Shown here: positions 25,001-33,040 of the stretch, one piece after another | How the letters are laid out: every line of letters begins with the position of its first letter | How positions within the stretch are numbered: the first letter of the stretch is position 1 | Source: Zoogloea sp. | GTDB taxonomy: Bacteria; Pseudomonadota; Gammaproteobacteria; Burkholderiales; Rhodocyclaceae | Direction: 5' to 3' | Length of the DNA: 64,000 bases | Assembly: GCF_028689785.1 (NCBI RefSeq) | Contig: NZ_JAQVCN010000001.1 | Coordinates: forward strand, 206,679-270,678 | The notes under the pieces: model-generated | Database searches by the model: none | The model's input: the letters and a program-made list of their open reading frames with translations, nothing else | What the model was told of the DNA's origin: nothing | Position numbers and translations under genes: made by a program

Positions 25001-26385
25001 GCCCCCAGCTTCACCACCCGCCCCGTCGCCAGCGCCTTCTTCAATATCTTCCACATATCCAGGTCGAAGGCCGGGCGGCCGGATTCGAGCAGGGCGTGGA
25101 CCTCGTCCTCGCCCCGGGCGGTGCCCAGCCAGCACCAGTTGTCGATCACGTGCAGGGCTTCGCCCTCGCGCAGGCCGATGGGACCGGCGTAGGGCCAGCG
25201 TTCGATCTTCAGCTTGTGCAGGGCCATCATCAGGCGGGCGCCGTGCAGGCCGCGGGATTCGGCACCGATACAGGCCCCCTTGCAGCGCTTGATCTGGTAG
25301 CCGAAGCAGGGCTGGCCGCTGCGTACCTTCTCAAGGCCCAGGGACGCCTGGCACAGGGCGTGTTCGTCGGCCAGGGTGCGCAGGGCCTTGGTGGCGGCGG
25401 TCTTGCTGGTGAAGAAGCCGAACAGGTTATCCTGGCGCCCCGGGTCCAGGTCGGGCCCGCGCACCAGCGCCGGCATCCAGCCGCCCTGCCCGTCCTCCAC
25501 CAGCTGCCAGGCGCACAGGCCGGTGCTGCGGCGCAGACGCCGGTTGTGGATGGGCTGGCGCTCCTTGACCAGTTTCGCTTCGAGCAACAGTGCGCCCACC
25601 TCGCCAGGGGTCTCGATCCACTCGATGCGGCGCAGCTGCTGGGACAGGCTCATCTCCTTGGCGCTGCTGTGGTCGGCGCTAAAATGGGACAGCACCCGGG
25701 TGCGGATGTCCTTGCTCTTGCCCACGTACAGGGGCAGGTCGTTCTCGCCATAGAACAGATACACGCCGGGCGTGCCGGGCAATTCGTCGAGGACGGACGG
25801 GTTGATGTGGGGCGGCAGCGCCGCGTGGCCGGTGAGGCGGGCAATGGCGGCGTCGATGCGCTCCGGCTCGAACTGCCGATGGATCAGCTGCCAGAACTGC
25901 CAGATTAGCTGGGCATCGGCCAGGGCCCGGTGACGCTCGCCCACCACCAGGCCATGGCGCTCGATCAAGGCGTCAAGCCCGTGGCGCGCGTGCCCGGGAA
26001 ACAGCTCCCGCGACAGCCGCACCGTGCACAGCACCGGCGGTCTCAGCGGTAGTCCGACCCGATCGAAGGCATTGCGCAGGAAGCCGTAGTCGAAGCGGGC
26101 ATTGTGGGCGATGAAGAGGCGCCCGTCGAGGCGGTTGTAAATGTCCTCAGCGCAGTCGGCAAAGCGCGGCGCGTCCTCCACCATCTCGTTGGTGATGCCG
26201 GTGAGACGCTGGATGAACTCCGGGATGCGCCCTTCCGGCCGCAGCAGCTGCGACCACTCCCGCACGCCGTCCTCATCCACCTCGACGATGCCCACTTCGG
26301 TGATGCCATCCACGGTGGCCACGCCACCATTGGTTTCGATATCGACGAAGGCGAGCCCTCGCCAGCGTCCATTGCTGAATTTCAA
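24991..26385 (-). CDS. DnaQ-like 3'-5' exonuclease fused to a GIY-YIG (UvrC N-terminal/Cho-like) nuclease
   Basis: A 464-residue two-nuclease fusion. The DEDDh exonuclease (about 8-175) has the acidic residues in FVDIETNGG, HNARFDYGFL and the closing HRALADA. The GIY-YIG domain (about 203-285) reads GTPGVYLFYGENDLPLYVGK with the catalytic Arg in SKDIRTRV. Beyond it a UvrC-like Cys block CFGYQIKRCKGACIG appears near 370. The architecture is known in proteobacteria, where Cho-like nucleases make an extra 3' incision in nucleotide excision repair; the exonuclease may trim the product. It is the last gene of a minus-strand run, 53 nt after the EpsA-like regulator. Its last codons and stop lie in a repeat element. 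Confidence 0.88.
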   Translation of the reverse strand: MKFSNGRWRGLAFVDIETNGGVATVDGITEVGIVEVDEDGVREWSQLLRPEGRIPEFIQRLTGITNEMVEDAPRFADCAEDIYNRLDGRLFIAHNARFDYGFLRNAFDRVGLPLRPPVLCTVRLSRELFPGHARHGLDALIERHGLVVGERHRALADAQLIWQFWQLIHRQFEPERIDAAIARLTGHAALPPHINPSVLDELPGTPGVYLFYGENDLPLYVGKSKDIRTRVLSHFSADHSSAKEMSLSQQLRRIEWIETPGEVGALLLEAKLVKERQPIHNRRLRRSTGLCAWQLVEDGQGGWMPALVRGPDLDPGRQDNLFGFFTSKTAATKALRTLADEHALCQASLGLEKVRSGQPCFGYQIKRCKGACIGAESRGLHGARLMMALHKLKIERWPYAGPIGLREGEALHVIDNWCWLGTARGEDEVHALLESGRPAFDLDMWKILKKALATGRVVKLGAVE

Positions 26386-26438
26386 GATATGCCTTCCTCG
26401 TTCGCTGCCCGGCTCCGACCGGCCGGGCCGGAGAACGT

Positions 26439-27146
26439 TCAGACCCGCCCCGCCTCTTCCAGCGAAGAGGTCACGGCAGCGGCTGCGGCGCGATTATTCA
26501 CCGACAGCTTGCGCAGCGCCTGCTGAATGTGATGTTTCACCGTCACCGGGCTGATGCCAAGGTCGCCAGCGATCTGCGCATTGGTCTTGCCACCGCGCAC
26601 CCCTTCCAGCACCTGGCGCTGGCGCGCGGACAAGCCGGTGGCGGCCCCCGCCTGCGGCACCGTCTGGCGTTGGCGGAGCAGCGCCATATACAGATGGGGC
26701 AACAACAGCTCGGCCAGATAGTGCTCCCGTGGCCCGGCCGCAACCGGCATACCCAGAAACACGAACAGGCAGGGCGACAGGGCCGACACCCCGCCGACCC
26801 CATGCACCAGGGCCTCGCCTCCTGCCGGAGCCGGCCAGGGGAGGACGCACGGGCGCTGACCCTGACGCTGCCAGTGGCCGCGCAGCGCAAGGCGGATTCC
26901 GTCGGACTGCGCACGCAGCGCGGCCTCGGCCTCGGGTGCCAGCACCGCCCGGGAGAATATCTCGATGGGCGCCTCCCCGGCCGGCCCGCCATCGAACACG
27001 CACATCAGCGTCTCGTGGGGCAGAAAGCTCTGCAGCGCGCCCTGGGCCCACAGGTAGAACTCGCTCGGCCGACGCACCCGGACGGCACCTTCCAGGGTCA
27101 GGCGCAGGCGCTCCAGGTCGTAGGGATCAAAGGAGACGGCGTCCAT
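26439..27146 (-). CDS. EpsA-like LuxR-family transcriptional regulator
   Basis: A 235-residue regulator. The C-terminal ~65 residues are a LuxR/FixJ HTH: LSARQRQVLEGVRGGKTNAQ, IAGDLGISPVTVKHHIQQAL, RKLSVNNRAAAAA. The N-terminal part (RVRRPSEFYLWAQGALQSFL, PHETLMCVFDG) matches the EpsA group, known as PEP-CTERM/exosortase-associated regulators of exopolysaccharide genes. The gene starts 8 nt after the last secretion-operon gene, so it is probably cotranscribed and could control that operon or the PEP-CTERM gene at 41.7 kb. No receiver domain is present, so activation by phosphorylation is unlikely. No exosortase gene is in the window. Confidence 0.8.
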   Translation of the reverse strand: MDAVSFDPYDLERLRLTLEGAVRVRRPSEFYLWAQGALQSFLPHETLMCVFDGGPAGEAPIEIFSRAVLAPEAEAALRAQSDGIRLALRGHWQRQGQRPCVLPWPAPAGGEALVHGVGGVSALSPCLFVFLGMPVAAGPREHYLAELLLPHLYMALLRQRQTVPQAGAATGLSARQRQVLEGVRGGKTNAQIAGDLGISPVTVKHHIQQALRKLSVNNRAAAAAVTSSLEEAGRV

Positions 27147-27154
27147 GGCGGCTG

Positions 27155-27646
27155 CTATCTCGCCAGGCCGACGGCGGCGGCATCTTGCGGGCGCATCTGC
27201 CAGTCACAGTAGCGGGTCGCATCAGCGTGTTCTGCAGCGATGCTCACCCACGGCGGCAGGGCCGCCCGGCGCCGCGCCTGCCGGGTGGAGCGGCTGCGCA
27301 CCGCCACGATTTGCCCGTCCACCCGATCCACCTGCCAGTCGGCCGCGCCGGTCATCGGGTCAAGGTACAGGCGGCGCAGGTGCCGGCGCACAAAGGGCTG
27401 GCGCGGGTCGAGGAGCAGGTCTTCCAGGTGCTGGGGATAGGCCGCCGCCCCCCCAGGCGACAGGGCCCGATAGCTGGCCAGGGCCCGGGCAAACTCGCCG
27501 CCGATGAACAGCAGCTCGGCCTCACGCTCCCGCTGGGCGGCAGTGGACCACACCGTACCGAAACCCGCCAGACCAAGGCCCAGGGCCGCCACGGCAAACA
27601 GCATCAGCAGATAGGTGGCACCTCCCTGGCGCGACGCCTTCTTCAT
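27155..27646 (-). CDS. Pseudopilin-like protein of the secretion operon (no FTLxE motif)
   Basis: A protein of about 163 residues starting MKKASRQGGATYLLMLFAVA, with a short basic leader, a Gly, then a hydrophobic helix, as in type IV prepilins. However, the canonical G-FTLxE cleavage site is missing (GG-ATYLL), and the Glu at +5 is absent. The remainder (EREAELLFIGGEFARALASY, RRHLRRLYLDPMTG) resembles minor pseudopilin-like proteins encoded near T2SS genes. The ATG at 27646 overlaps the upstream gene by 4 nt and is preferred over an earlier start. It may act at the tip of a pseudopilus or be processed by a different peptidase. Confidence 0.65.
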   Translation of the reverse strand: MKKASRQGGATYLLMLFAVAALGLGLAGFGTVWSTAAQREREAELLFIGGEFARALASYRALSPGGAAAYPQHLEDLLLDPRQPFVRRHLRRLYLDPMTGAADWQVDRVDGQIVAVRSRSTRQARRRAALPPWVSIAAEHADATRYCDWQMRPQDAAAVGLAR

Positions 27647-28044
27647 AGCTCGGCAAATGGCTGGCCGTCGCGGCTGTGGCCGGGGGCGCTGCTGTGCAGG
27701 TCCCACAGGCCGTCGCCGCGGCCGTCAGGTGGGGCGACGAGAGTCCACGCGTCCCGCCGCTCGATGATCGGGTCCACCGGCAGGGCGCGCAGATAGCGCC
27801 CGCTCACCAGCTCGTCCAGATCGCGGGGGTAGCGCCCGGTGTCGCCGTGGAACTTGTCGATGGCGTCGCGGGTGACGGCCAGGGTCTGCACCAGCGCCGC
27901 CTCCCGGGCCCGCTCCAGGTGGCCGAAGTAGCGCGGCGCGGCGATGGACAGCAGGGTGGCGACAATGGCCATCACCACCAGCAGCTCCACCAGCGTGAAG
28001 CCCCGGCCGCCCTCTACGCAGCGCCTCGCCATGGTGTTCACCAT
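27643..28044 (-). CDS. Type II secretion pseudopilin (GspG/GspH-like)
   Basis: A 133-residue prepilin. The leader MVNTMARRCVEGGRG precedes FTLVELLVVMAIVATLLSIA, a perfect class III signal with the cleavage Gly, the N-methylated Phe and Glu at +5. The globular part has DTGRYPRDLDELVSGRYLRA and LPVDPI, a GspG-like pattern, but the calcium loop seen in the main GspG (35738) is not evident. It is processed by prepilin peptidase, which is not in this window. ATG 28032 is an alternative start. The 3' end overlaps the next gene by 4 nt. Confidence 0.85.
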   Translation of the reverse strand: MVNTMARRCVEGGRGFTLVELLVVMAIVATLLSIAAPRYFGHLERAREAALVQTLAVTRDAIDKFHGDTGRYPRDLDELVSGRYLRALPVDPIIERRDAWTLVAPPDGRGDGLWDLHSSAPGHSRDGQPFAEL

Positions 28045-28508
28045 GCCCGGTAAGGCAGCCCGTTGAGTCCGACACCGGGCGCACGGGAATACACGTCGAA
28101 GACATCCGCCCCCGGGGCCGGCGTCTCCGCCGGGCTGGCGTAGCTGCGCAGGCCCCAGGTGGCCGCCGCGTCCACTGACGGATCGGCACTGAAAGGGTCG
28201 CGGGGCAGGCGGCGCAGCACATGGATGCGCCCTTTGCCCGGGGCACGGGCATCCGGCACCCCGTCCACCAGCGCCTGCAGGGTGGGCGGGTAGCCGTTGC
28301 CATCGGCCGGCCGGGCGATCCTCCCTTCGTCGCTGTAGCGCTTGTAGGTGTCGATGCCCTCGCGGAGCTGGCGCAGGGCCAGGCGCAGCTCGCTCTCCTT
28401 TGCCCGCTGGTTCGTCACCTGCATGACGGGCACGGCCATGGCCGCCAGCACGGCCACCACCGCCACCGTCACCACCATCTCGATCAGGGTGAAACCGCGG
28501 GCCGACAT
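28038..28508 (-). CDS. Type II secretion pseudopilin (GspG-like)
   Basis: A 156-residue prepilin with a very short leader: MSARG then FTLIEMVVTVAVVAVLAAMA, with Gly at -1 and Glu at +5. The globular domain contains LRLALRQLREGIDTYKRYSD, NGYPPTLQALVDGVP and a C-terminal FDVYSRAPGVGLNG, analogous to the Ca-binding FDLYSFGRDGQPGG loop of GspG but degenerate. It follows the secretin gene by 3 nt. It is one of four pseudopilin-type genes in the operon; their division of labour is unknown. Confidence 0.85.
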   Translation of the reverse strand: MSARGFTLIEMVVTVAVVAVLAAMAVPVMQVTNQRAKESELRLALRQLREGIDTYKRYSDEGRIARPADGNGYPPTLQALVDGVPDARAPGKGRIHVLRRLPRDPFSADPSVDAAATWGLRSYASPAETPAPGADVFDVYSRAPGVGLNGLPYRAW

Positions 28509-28511
28509 GGG

Positions 28512-30755
28512 TCAGGGCGCGATGCGCACGGCAAGGGGTTCGCCCGCCGGCAGGGGCTGCATCTGGCCGCCGCTGCGCAGCTGGGCCGACAGGACCCCGA
28601 AGCGGGCCACGCCGGTGGCACCGGGGCGGGCCCGGAAGCGCGCCTCCAGGCGCGGCGCCGTACCCGCCGGCAGCTGCAGGGCCAGGGCGTCGCCGCCCTC
28701 ACCGGGCTGATCCAGGGATTCGACCAGGGTCGTGTCGTAGGCCAGCAGCACGGGGCCGCCTTCGGTGGCCGGGCCGGCCAGCGTGAGGGCCAGCGCGAAG
28801 GGCTCGCCCGCCCGCACCTGCTCCGGCGCCTCCAGCGCCAGGGCCGGCAGGCCCGGGTCCGCCACCACGGCAGCGACCGGCGCCGGCATTGCAGCACCCG
28901 CCTGAGCCCCGCGCGGCGCGGCGGCCGCCACCCCACCCGGCCCCAGCAGCAGGGGCGCGGCACCCACCGCCGTCTCGGTGCCCGCCGCCCGGGTTGCCCC
29001 CGCCAGGGCCGGCTGGGCCAGGTTGCGCACCACCCGGGGGGTGATCAGCAGCACGATCTCGGTCTTGTTGCCCACGTCACGCTGGCTGCTGAACAGCCGC
29101 CCCAGGCCCGGCACCTCGCCGAGCCCGGGCAGGCGGTAGGCCGAGCTGCGCTCCTCGTCGCTGATCAGCCCGGCGAGCACCTGGGTCTCCCCGTCCTTCA
29201 GGCGCAGGGAGGTGGCGGCGCTGCGCGTGCCCACCTGGTAAGCCAGGGAACTGGACGGCCCGAGCACCTCCTTGACGATACTGCTCACCTCCAGGTTCAC
29301 CTTGATGGCCACCTCGTCATCCAGGTGCACCGAGGGCTCCACCTCCAGCTTGAGACCCACGTCCAGGTAGTTCACCGACGCCGACACCCCCACGTTGGCG
29401 GTGGAAGTGGTGGTGAACACCGGCAGCTTCTCGCCGATGTGGATGCGCGCCTTGTCCCGGTTCTTCACCCGGATGCGCGGGTTGGCCAGGATGTTGGAAT
29501 TGCCGTCCTGATCGCGCAGGTTGAGGAGCAGCCCCGGATTGGCCACGTAGGGCACCATGGCCCCGGTGTTGCGCAGGTTGATGTTGCCTGACAGCAACTG
29601 CCCGCCCAGGTTCTGGCTGATGGTGGTGCCGGTGGTGGTGGTCACCGCGCTGGTGGTGGTCGGCTGCAGCAGGCCGTAGCCGATCTGCTCGGGGAAGCGC
29701 AGGCCCAGTTCCAGCAGGCGGTTGCGGCTCACTTCCATCACCTCCACTTCCAGCATCACCTCCGGCTCGGCCAGGTCCAGGCCGGCGATCAGGCGCTCGG
29801 CCAGGCGCACCGCATCCGGCGTGTCCTTCATCACCAGCAGGTTGAGCTTGTCCTCCACAAACACGTCCTTGGTCTTGACCATCTGCTTGATCATGGCCAT
29901 GGCCTGCTTGGGGTCGGCGTTGGCCAGGTAGAAGCTGCGGGTCACCAGCTCCTGGTAGTCCTTCTGCTTGGCCGGGGTGTTGGGGTAGATCAGCACCGAG
30001 CGCTCATTGAGCAACTTGCGTTCGAGCTGCTGGGTCACCATCAGCAGCTTGAGCACGTCATCGACGCTGCTCCGGCGTACGAAGATGGACACCTTGGCGT
30101 CGGGGCGCACGTCCTTGTCGAGCACGAAGTTGAGGCCCGACTCCCGGGACAGCACCTCCAGCACCCCGCGCAGGGGCGCGTCCCGAAACTCCACGGTCAC
30201 GGATTTGGCCAGGGGGCCGGCCAGGGCTGCCGGCAGCGGGTCGCGGGCGGCAGCCCGCTCGTCCAGCCGGCGCATCACTTCCCGGGCAAGGGGGTGGGCG
30301 GGGTCGGCCGCCAGCACGGCCCGGGCAGCGGTTTCGGCGCTCACCACGTCGCCCTTGTCCAGGTGGCGCTGGGCCTCCCGGGCGCTGTGGTCGCGGGCCT
30401 GACGGGCGGCGATGGCCTCGTAACCCGCAGCCACCCGGGGGTGCAGGGGGTCGAACTGGCGGGCCAGCCCGAGAGCCGCCTCGGCCTGCTCGAAGCGCCC
30501 CGCCGCCCGGGCCTGGTCGGCCAGGGCCAGCTGGCGGGCCACCAGCATGTCGCGCTGGCGCAGGTAGTAGCTGCGCAGCTCCAGGTTGCGCGGGTCGGCC
30601 GTCACCTTGTCGCGCAGCTCACGCAGGGCCAGTTCGGGGCTACGGGTGGCAAAGGCCTGGCGGCTCTCCTCCAGGGCGGGGTTGGCGGCGCAGGCCAACA
30701 GAGCGGCAGACAGGAACAGGAGCGCGGCGAGGCGCATGAACGGAAAAACAGTCAT
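28512..30755 (-). CDS. Outer-membrane secretin (GspD/PilQ type) with TPR-like N-terminus and C-terminal cohesin-like domain
   Basis: A 747-residue lipoprotein: signal LLFLSAALLACAANP with the lipobox LLAC. Residues ~25-190 are TPR-like helices (LALADQARAAGRFEQAEAAL). A short secretin/TonB domain follows (VEFRDAPLRGVLEVLSRESG, FVLDKDV), then N-domains (RSFYLANADPKQAMAMIKQM). The secretin core (about 340-590) includes VEVMEVSRNRLLELGL and VPGLGRLFSSQRDV. The C-terminal ~120 residues (LALEAPEQVRAGEPFALALT) resemble a cohesin domain, a feature found on some T2SS-like secretins. The secretin forms the outer-membrane gate. The start overlaps the previous stop by 4 nt. Pilotin dependence may be replaced by the lipid anchor. 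Confidence 0.9.
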   Translation of the reverse strand: MTVFPFMRLAALLFLSAALLACAANPALEESRQAFATRSPELALRELRDKVTADPRNLELRSYYLRQRDMLVARQLALADQARAAGRFEQAEAALGLARQFDPLHPRVAAGYEAIAARQARDHSAREAQRHLDKGDVVSAETAARAVLAADPAHPLAREVMRRLDERAAARDPLPAALAGPLAKSVTVEFRDAPLRGVLEVLSRESGLNFVLDKDVRPDAKVSIFVRRSSVDDVLKLLMVTQQLERKLLNERSVLIYPNTPAKQKDYQELVTRSFYLANADPKQAMAMIKQMVKTKDVFVEDKLNLLVMKDTPDAVRLAERLIAGLDLAEPEVMLEVEVMEVSRNRLLELGLRFPEQIGYGLLQPTTTSAVTTTTGTTISQNLGGQLLSGNINLRNTGAMVPYVANPGLLLNLRDQDGNSNILANPRIRVKNRDKARIHIGEKLPVFTTTSTANVGVSASVNYLDVGLKLEVEPSVHLDDEVAIKVNLEVSSIVKEVLGPSSSLAYQVGTRSAATSLRLKDGETQVLAGLISDEERSSAYRLPGLGEVPGLGRLFSSQRDVGNKTEIVLLITPRVVRNLAQPALAGATRAAGTETAVGAAPLLLGPGGVAAAAPRGAQAGAAMPAPVAAVVADPGLPALALEAPEQVRAGEPFALALTLAGPATEGGPVLLAYDTTLVESLDQPGEGGDALALQLPAGTAPRLEARFRARPGATGVARFGVLSAQLRSGGQMQPLPAGEPLAVRIAP

Positions 30756-31228
30756 GGAATAGCCCCGCTGGCGAGGCTCTGGGTCTGGTTGAGAGGGAGG
30801 TAGACGAGATCGACACGGGCGCGGCCGACGGCGCTGACCCGGTAGCGGCCGTCCAGCACGTCGCCTACCCGCACGATGTGCAGCCGCTCGCCCTCGGCCA
30901 GCAGCGCTGCGGGCGGGCCGCCGTCCTCGTACATGCCACCGTGGCGGAAGGGCAGCGGCGGCGCCGTCGGGCGGGCCGGCGGCGGGGGTGGAGGTGGCGG
31001 CTGAAAGCTGCGCACGGGGAACAGCTCGGTGCCGGTGTCGTCACCCTGCGTTCGCGCCGGGCGGGCCAGGGCGGCCAGATCCGGGCGCGAACCGGCGGGC
31101 TCACGGCGCTGGGCCTTTCCGGCTCCACGGGGCGGTGGCGGTGCCTCCGCGTCGTCCAGGCCGGAGGCCCACCAGGCCGCCAGCAGGGACAGGGCCAGCG
31201 CACCCAGCAACAAGGGCTGCCGCTTCAT
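30752..31228 (-). CDS. GspC/PilP-like inner-membrane protein of the secretion system
   Basis: A 158-residue protein with an N-terminal membrane helix (LLLGALALSLLAAWWASG), a Pro-rich spacer including eight consecutive prolines (FQPPPPPPPP), and a C-terminal beta domain (LHIVRVGDVLDGRYRVSAVG then LVYLPLNQTQSL). That last block is the homology-region/PilP beta fold that contacts the secretin. The order pilM-N-O-P-secretin supports this. No PDZ domain is present. It overlaps neighbours by 4 nt on both sides. Confidence 0.7.
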   Translation of the reverse strand: MKRQPLLLGALALSLLAAWWASGLDDAEAPPPPRGAGKAQRREPAGSRPDLAALARPARTQGDDTGTELFPVRSFQPPPPPPPPARPTAPPLPFRHGGMYEDGGPPAALLAEGERLHIVRVGDVLDGRYRVSAVGRARVDLVYLPLNQTQSLASGAIP

Positions 31229-31773
31229 GGCCGGCGCCTGACGAAGATCACGAAGCGCACCCGCGCCTCCAGGGCCGGCACACCAATGGCGGCGCGCTGC
31301 AGGCTAAGGTGCTCCACGGCCACCTCGGGCATTTCGGCCAATACATCGGTGATCCATCCCCGCAACGCACCGTAGGGCCCCCGGGCCGGCAGTTCGAGGG
31401 TGATCCGCTCCAGCGGCGAGGCGGTGTCGGCGGCACTGCGGTAGTCGGCCTTGTCCACCTCCACGCCCCGGGCCAGGGCATGGCCGTGCAGGCGAAGCAA
31501 CAAGTCGGGCAAGGCCGCCGCGGCCGGAAAACCGGCGTGGAAGGCCTCCAGCCGGCCCCGCTCGGACATCGCCAGCGGGGCCGGCTGACGCAGGCGCCGG
31601 CTCAGGGCACGGGTCTCCTGTTGCAGGCTGTCGGCCTCCGCGTCCAGGCTGCGGTTGCCGCTGAGGTCGAAGCTCACGGCGAACAGGGCCAGGGCGACAC
31701 CAAGCACACCCGCCGCCCCTGCCCCGCGAAAGCTGCGCCCGGCCGACTCCCGGATCCGCTCTGCGGCGCTCAT
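31225..31773 (-). CDS. PilO/GspM-like inner-membrane protein
   Basis: A 182-residue bitopic protein: cytoplasmic start, one membrane helix (AGVLGVALALFAVSFDL), a coiled coil (SLDAEADSLQQETRALSRRL) and a ferredoxin-like domain ending VEHLSLQRAAIGVPALEARV, then RFVIFVRRRP. This is the layout of PilO/GspM, which dimerises with PilN-like partners to link the cytoplasmic ATPase platform to the periplasm. Sequence similarity is low, and the call rests mainly on topology and gene order. Confidence 0.65.
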   Translation of the reverse strand: MSAAERIRESAGRSFRGAGAAGVLGVALALFAVSFDLSGNRSLDAEADSLQQETRALSRRLRQPAPLAMSERGRLEAFHAGFPAAAALPDLLLRLHGHALARGVEVDKADYRSAADTASPLERITLELPARGPYGALRGWITDVLAEMPEVAVEHLSLQRAAIGVPALEARVRFVIFVRRRP

Positions 31774-32315
31774 GGCCGTGCCTCCCAGCGGGCGGTGAGC
31801 TGGAAGCTGACCACGGGCTCGCCCTCGCCGACACGCAGGGCATAGCCGGCCAGACGTGGCTGGCGCACCCGGGGGCCGGCCTCGAGACGGCTGACGAAGG
31901 CGAACACCTCGGACAGAGTACGGGCCTCACCGGCCAGGCGCAGGCTGCCGGTGGCGGCGTCCTGTTCCAGTTCGAGCAGGGCCACGCCCGGGTCGTCGGC
32001 CGCCCGCTCCAGCTCGGCGAGCAGGCCTGTCCAGTCCCGGGCGAGCAGGCCGGCCACGGCCAGGGCCGGGCGGATCTCCCCGTCGGCGAGGGGCCGCGGT
32101 GGCGCCCCGCCCCCGCCCCGGGCATCCACGGCGCGGCGGGCCCGGGCCAGCAGCCGGGTCTCATCGGCAAGCCGGGCGTCCAGGGTCAGGTGTTCAACCA
32201 TCACGCCGGCCGCGGCACTGAGCCCGAAGGCCAACAGCACCCAGCCCAGCAGGCTGGGCCAGCGCCGGCGGGCAACCCGATCCAGCGCCAGGGGCGGCGG
32301 CGGACGCGGGCTCAC
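31770..32315 (-). CDS. PilN/GspL-C-like inner-membrane protein
   Basis: A 181-residue protein starting at a GTG whose codon overlaps the upstream stop (GTGA). This start is preferred because the frame, although open much further upstream, would otherwise overlap the whole PilM-like gene. It has one membrane helix (LLGWVLLAFGLSAAAGVMV), a coiled coil and a C-terminal periplasmic domain (GLLAELERAADDPGVALLEL, VFAFVSRLEAGPRVRQ). The topology fits PilN or the C-terminal half of GspL. It pairs with the PilO-like product of the next gene. Confidence 0.65.
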   Translation of the reverse strand: MSPRPPPPLALDRVARRRWPSLLGWVLLAFGLSAAAGVMVEHLTLDARLADETRLLARARRAVDARGGGGAPPRPLADGEIRPALAVAGLLARDWTGLLAELERAADDPGVALLELEQDAATGSLRLAGEARTLSEVFAFVSRLEAGPRVRQPRLAGYALRVGEGEPVVSFQLTARWEARP

Positions 32316-33040
32316 TCGCCGCCCTCCAGGTGCACGCAACGCCAGCCGGCGGGCAGCGTGTCGATGGCAGCAGCGCTGTCGGACGCACCGCACAGGTACA
32401 GGGTGCTGTCGGGGCTGTTGCCCATCGTGGCCGCAGCAGGCTGCGTGGCCAGCAGGGTGACGAGGCAGGTAACGGCCGCTGCCGCATCGGCACGGGCCAC
32501 CGGCTGACTGCGCACGGCCCGCCACTGGCCGCCCTGCCACAGGCCCAGGGTCACCCGTCCGGCCTCCAGCCGGGCCAGGGCCCCGTCGCCGCGCAGGCGG
32601 GGGCGCAGGCGGTTGTAGCTGCGCGGAAAGGCCGGCGCCAGGGCCACCAGCCGCAGGCCCCGGCTGCGCACAAAGCCCTGCAGCGCAGCCTCCAGTGCCG
32701 CCGGCAGGGCCACGCCCAGGCTGGGCAGACAGATGGCGTCCCGGTCGGCCTGCACCACCCACGGGCCGGTGCCGAACACGGTGTGGAAACGATGCTCGAC
32801 GAAGGCGGCGCGCTCCCCGGCCTTGAGCCCCGCCGGCCAGTCCAGGTGCAGGTAGCGGACGTGGCGGTCGGCCACGCATACGGCCAGACGGGTTCGCCGC
32901 GGCAGGGCCGGCAGCGCTGCCAGGCAGGCTTCCCAGTCGCCACCGCAGGGCAGGCTCAAGGCGGGCTCGCCGCGCCGGCTCAGGCAGAGCGACTCGGGGC
33001 CGATGTCGAGCTGCACCGTTTCAGGCCACAAAAGTGACAC
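32312..33040 (-). CDS. PilM/GspL-N-like cytoplasmic actin-fold protein
   Basis: A 242-residue soluble protein (TVQLDIGPESLCLSRRGEPA, RRTRLAVCVADRHVRYLHLD, SYNRLRPRLRG) with the split actin-like pattern of PilM or the cytoplasmic domain of GspL, which docks the secretion ATPase. It is shorter than PilM (about 354), and the nucleotide loops are poorly conserved. The gene overlaps the ATPase gene by 20 nt and the PilN-like gene by 4 nt. In ordinary T2SS, GspL combines this domain and the PilN-like part in one protein; here they are separate, as in type IV pili. Confidence 0.65.
   Translation of the reverse strand: MSLLWPETVQLDIGPESLCLSRRGEPALSLPCGGDWEACLAALPALPRRTRLAVCVADRHVRYLHLDWPAGLKAGERAAFVEHRFHTVFGTGPWVVQADRDAICLPSLGVALPAALEAALQGFVRSRGLRLVALAPAFPRSYNRLRPRLRGDGALARLEAGRVTLGLWQGGQWRAVRSQPVARADAAAAVTCLVTLLATQPAAATMGNSPDSTLYLCGASDSAAAIDTLPAGWRCVHLEGGE

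Noticed and set aside
31770..32879. Extension of the PilN-like frame upstream of 32315
   Set aside because: It would overlap nearly all of the PilM-like gene in another frame, whereas the GTG at 32315 gives a 4-nt overlap like the other operon junctions.
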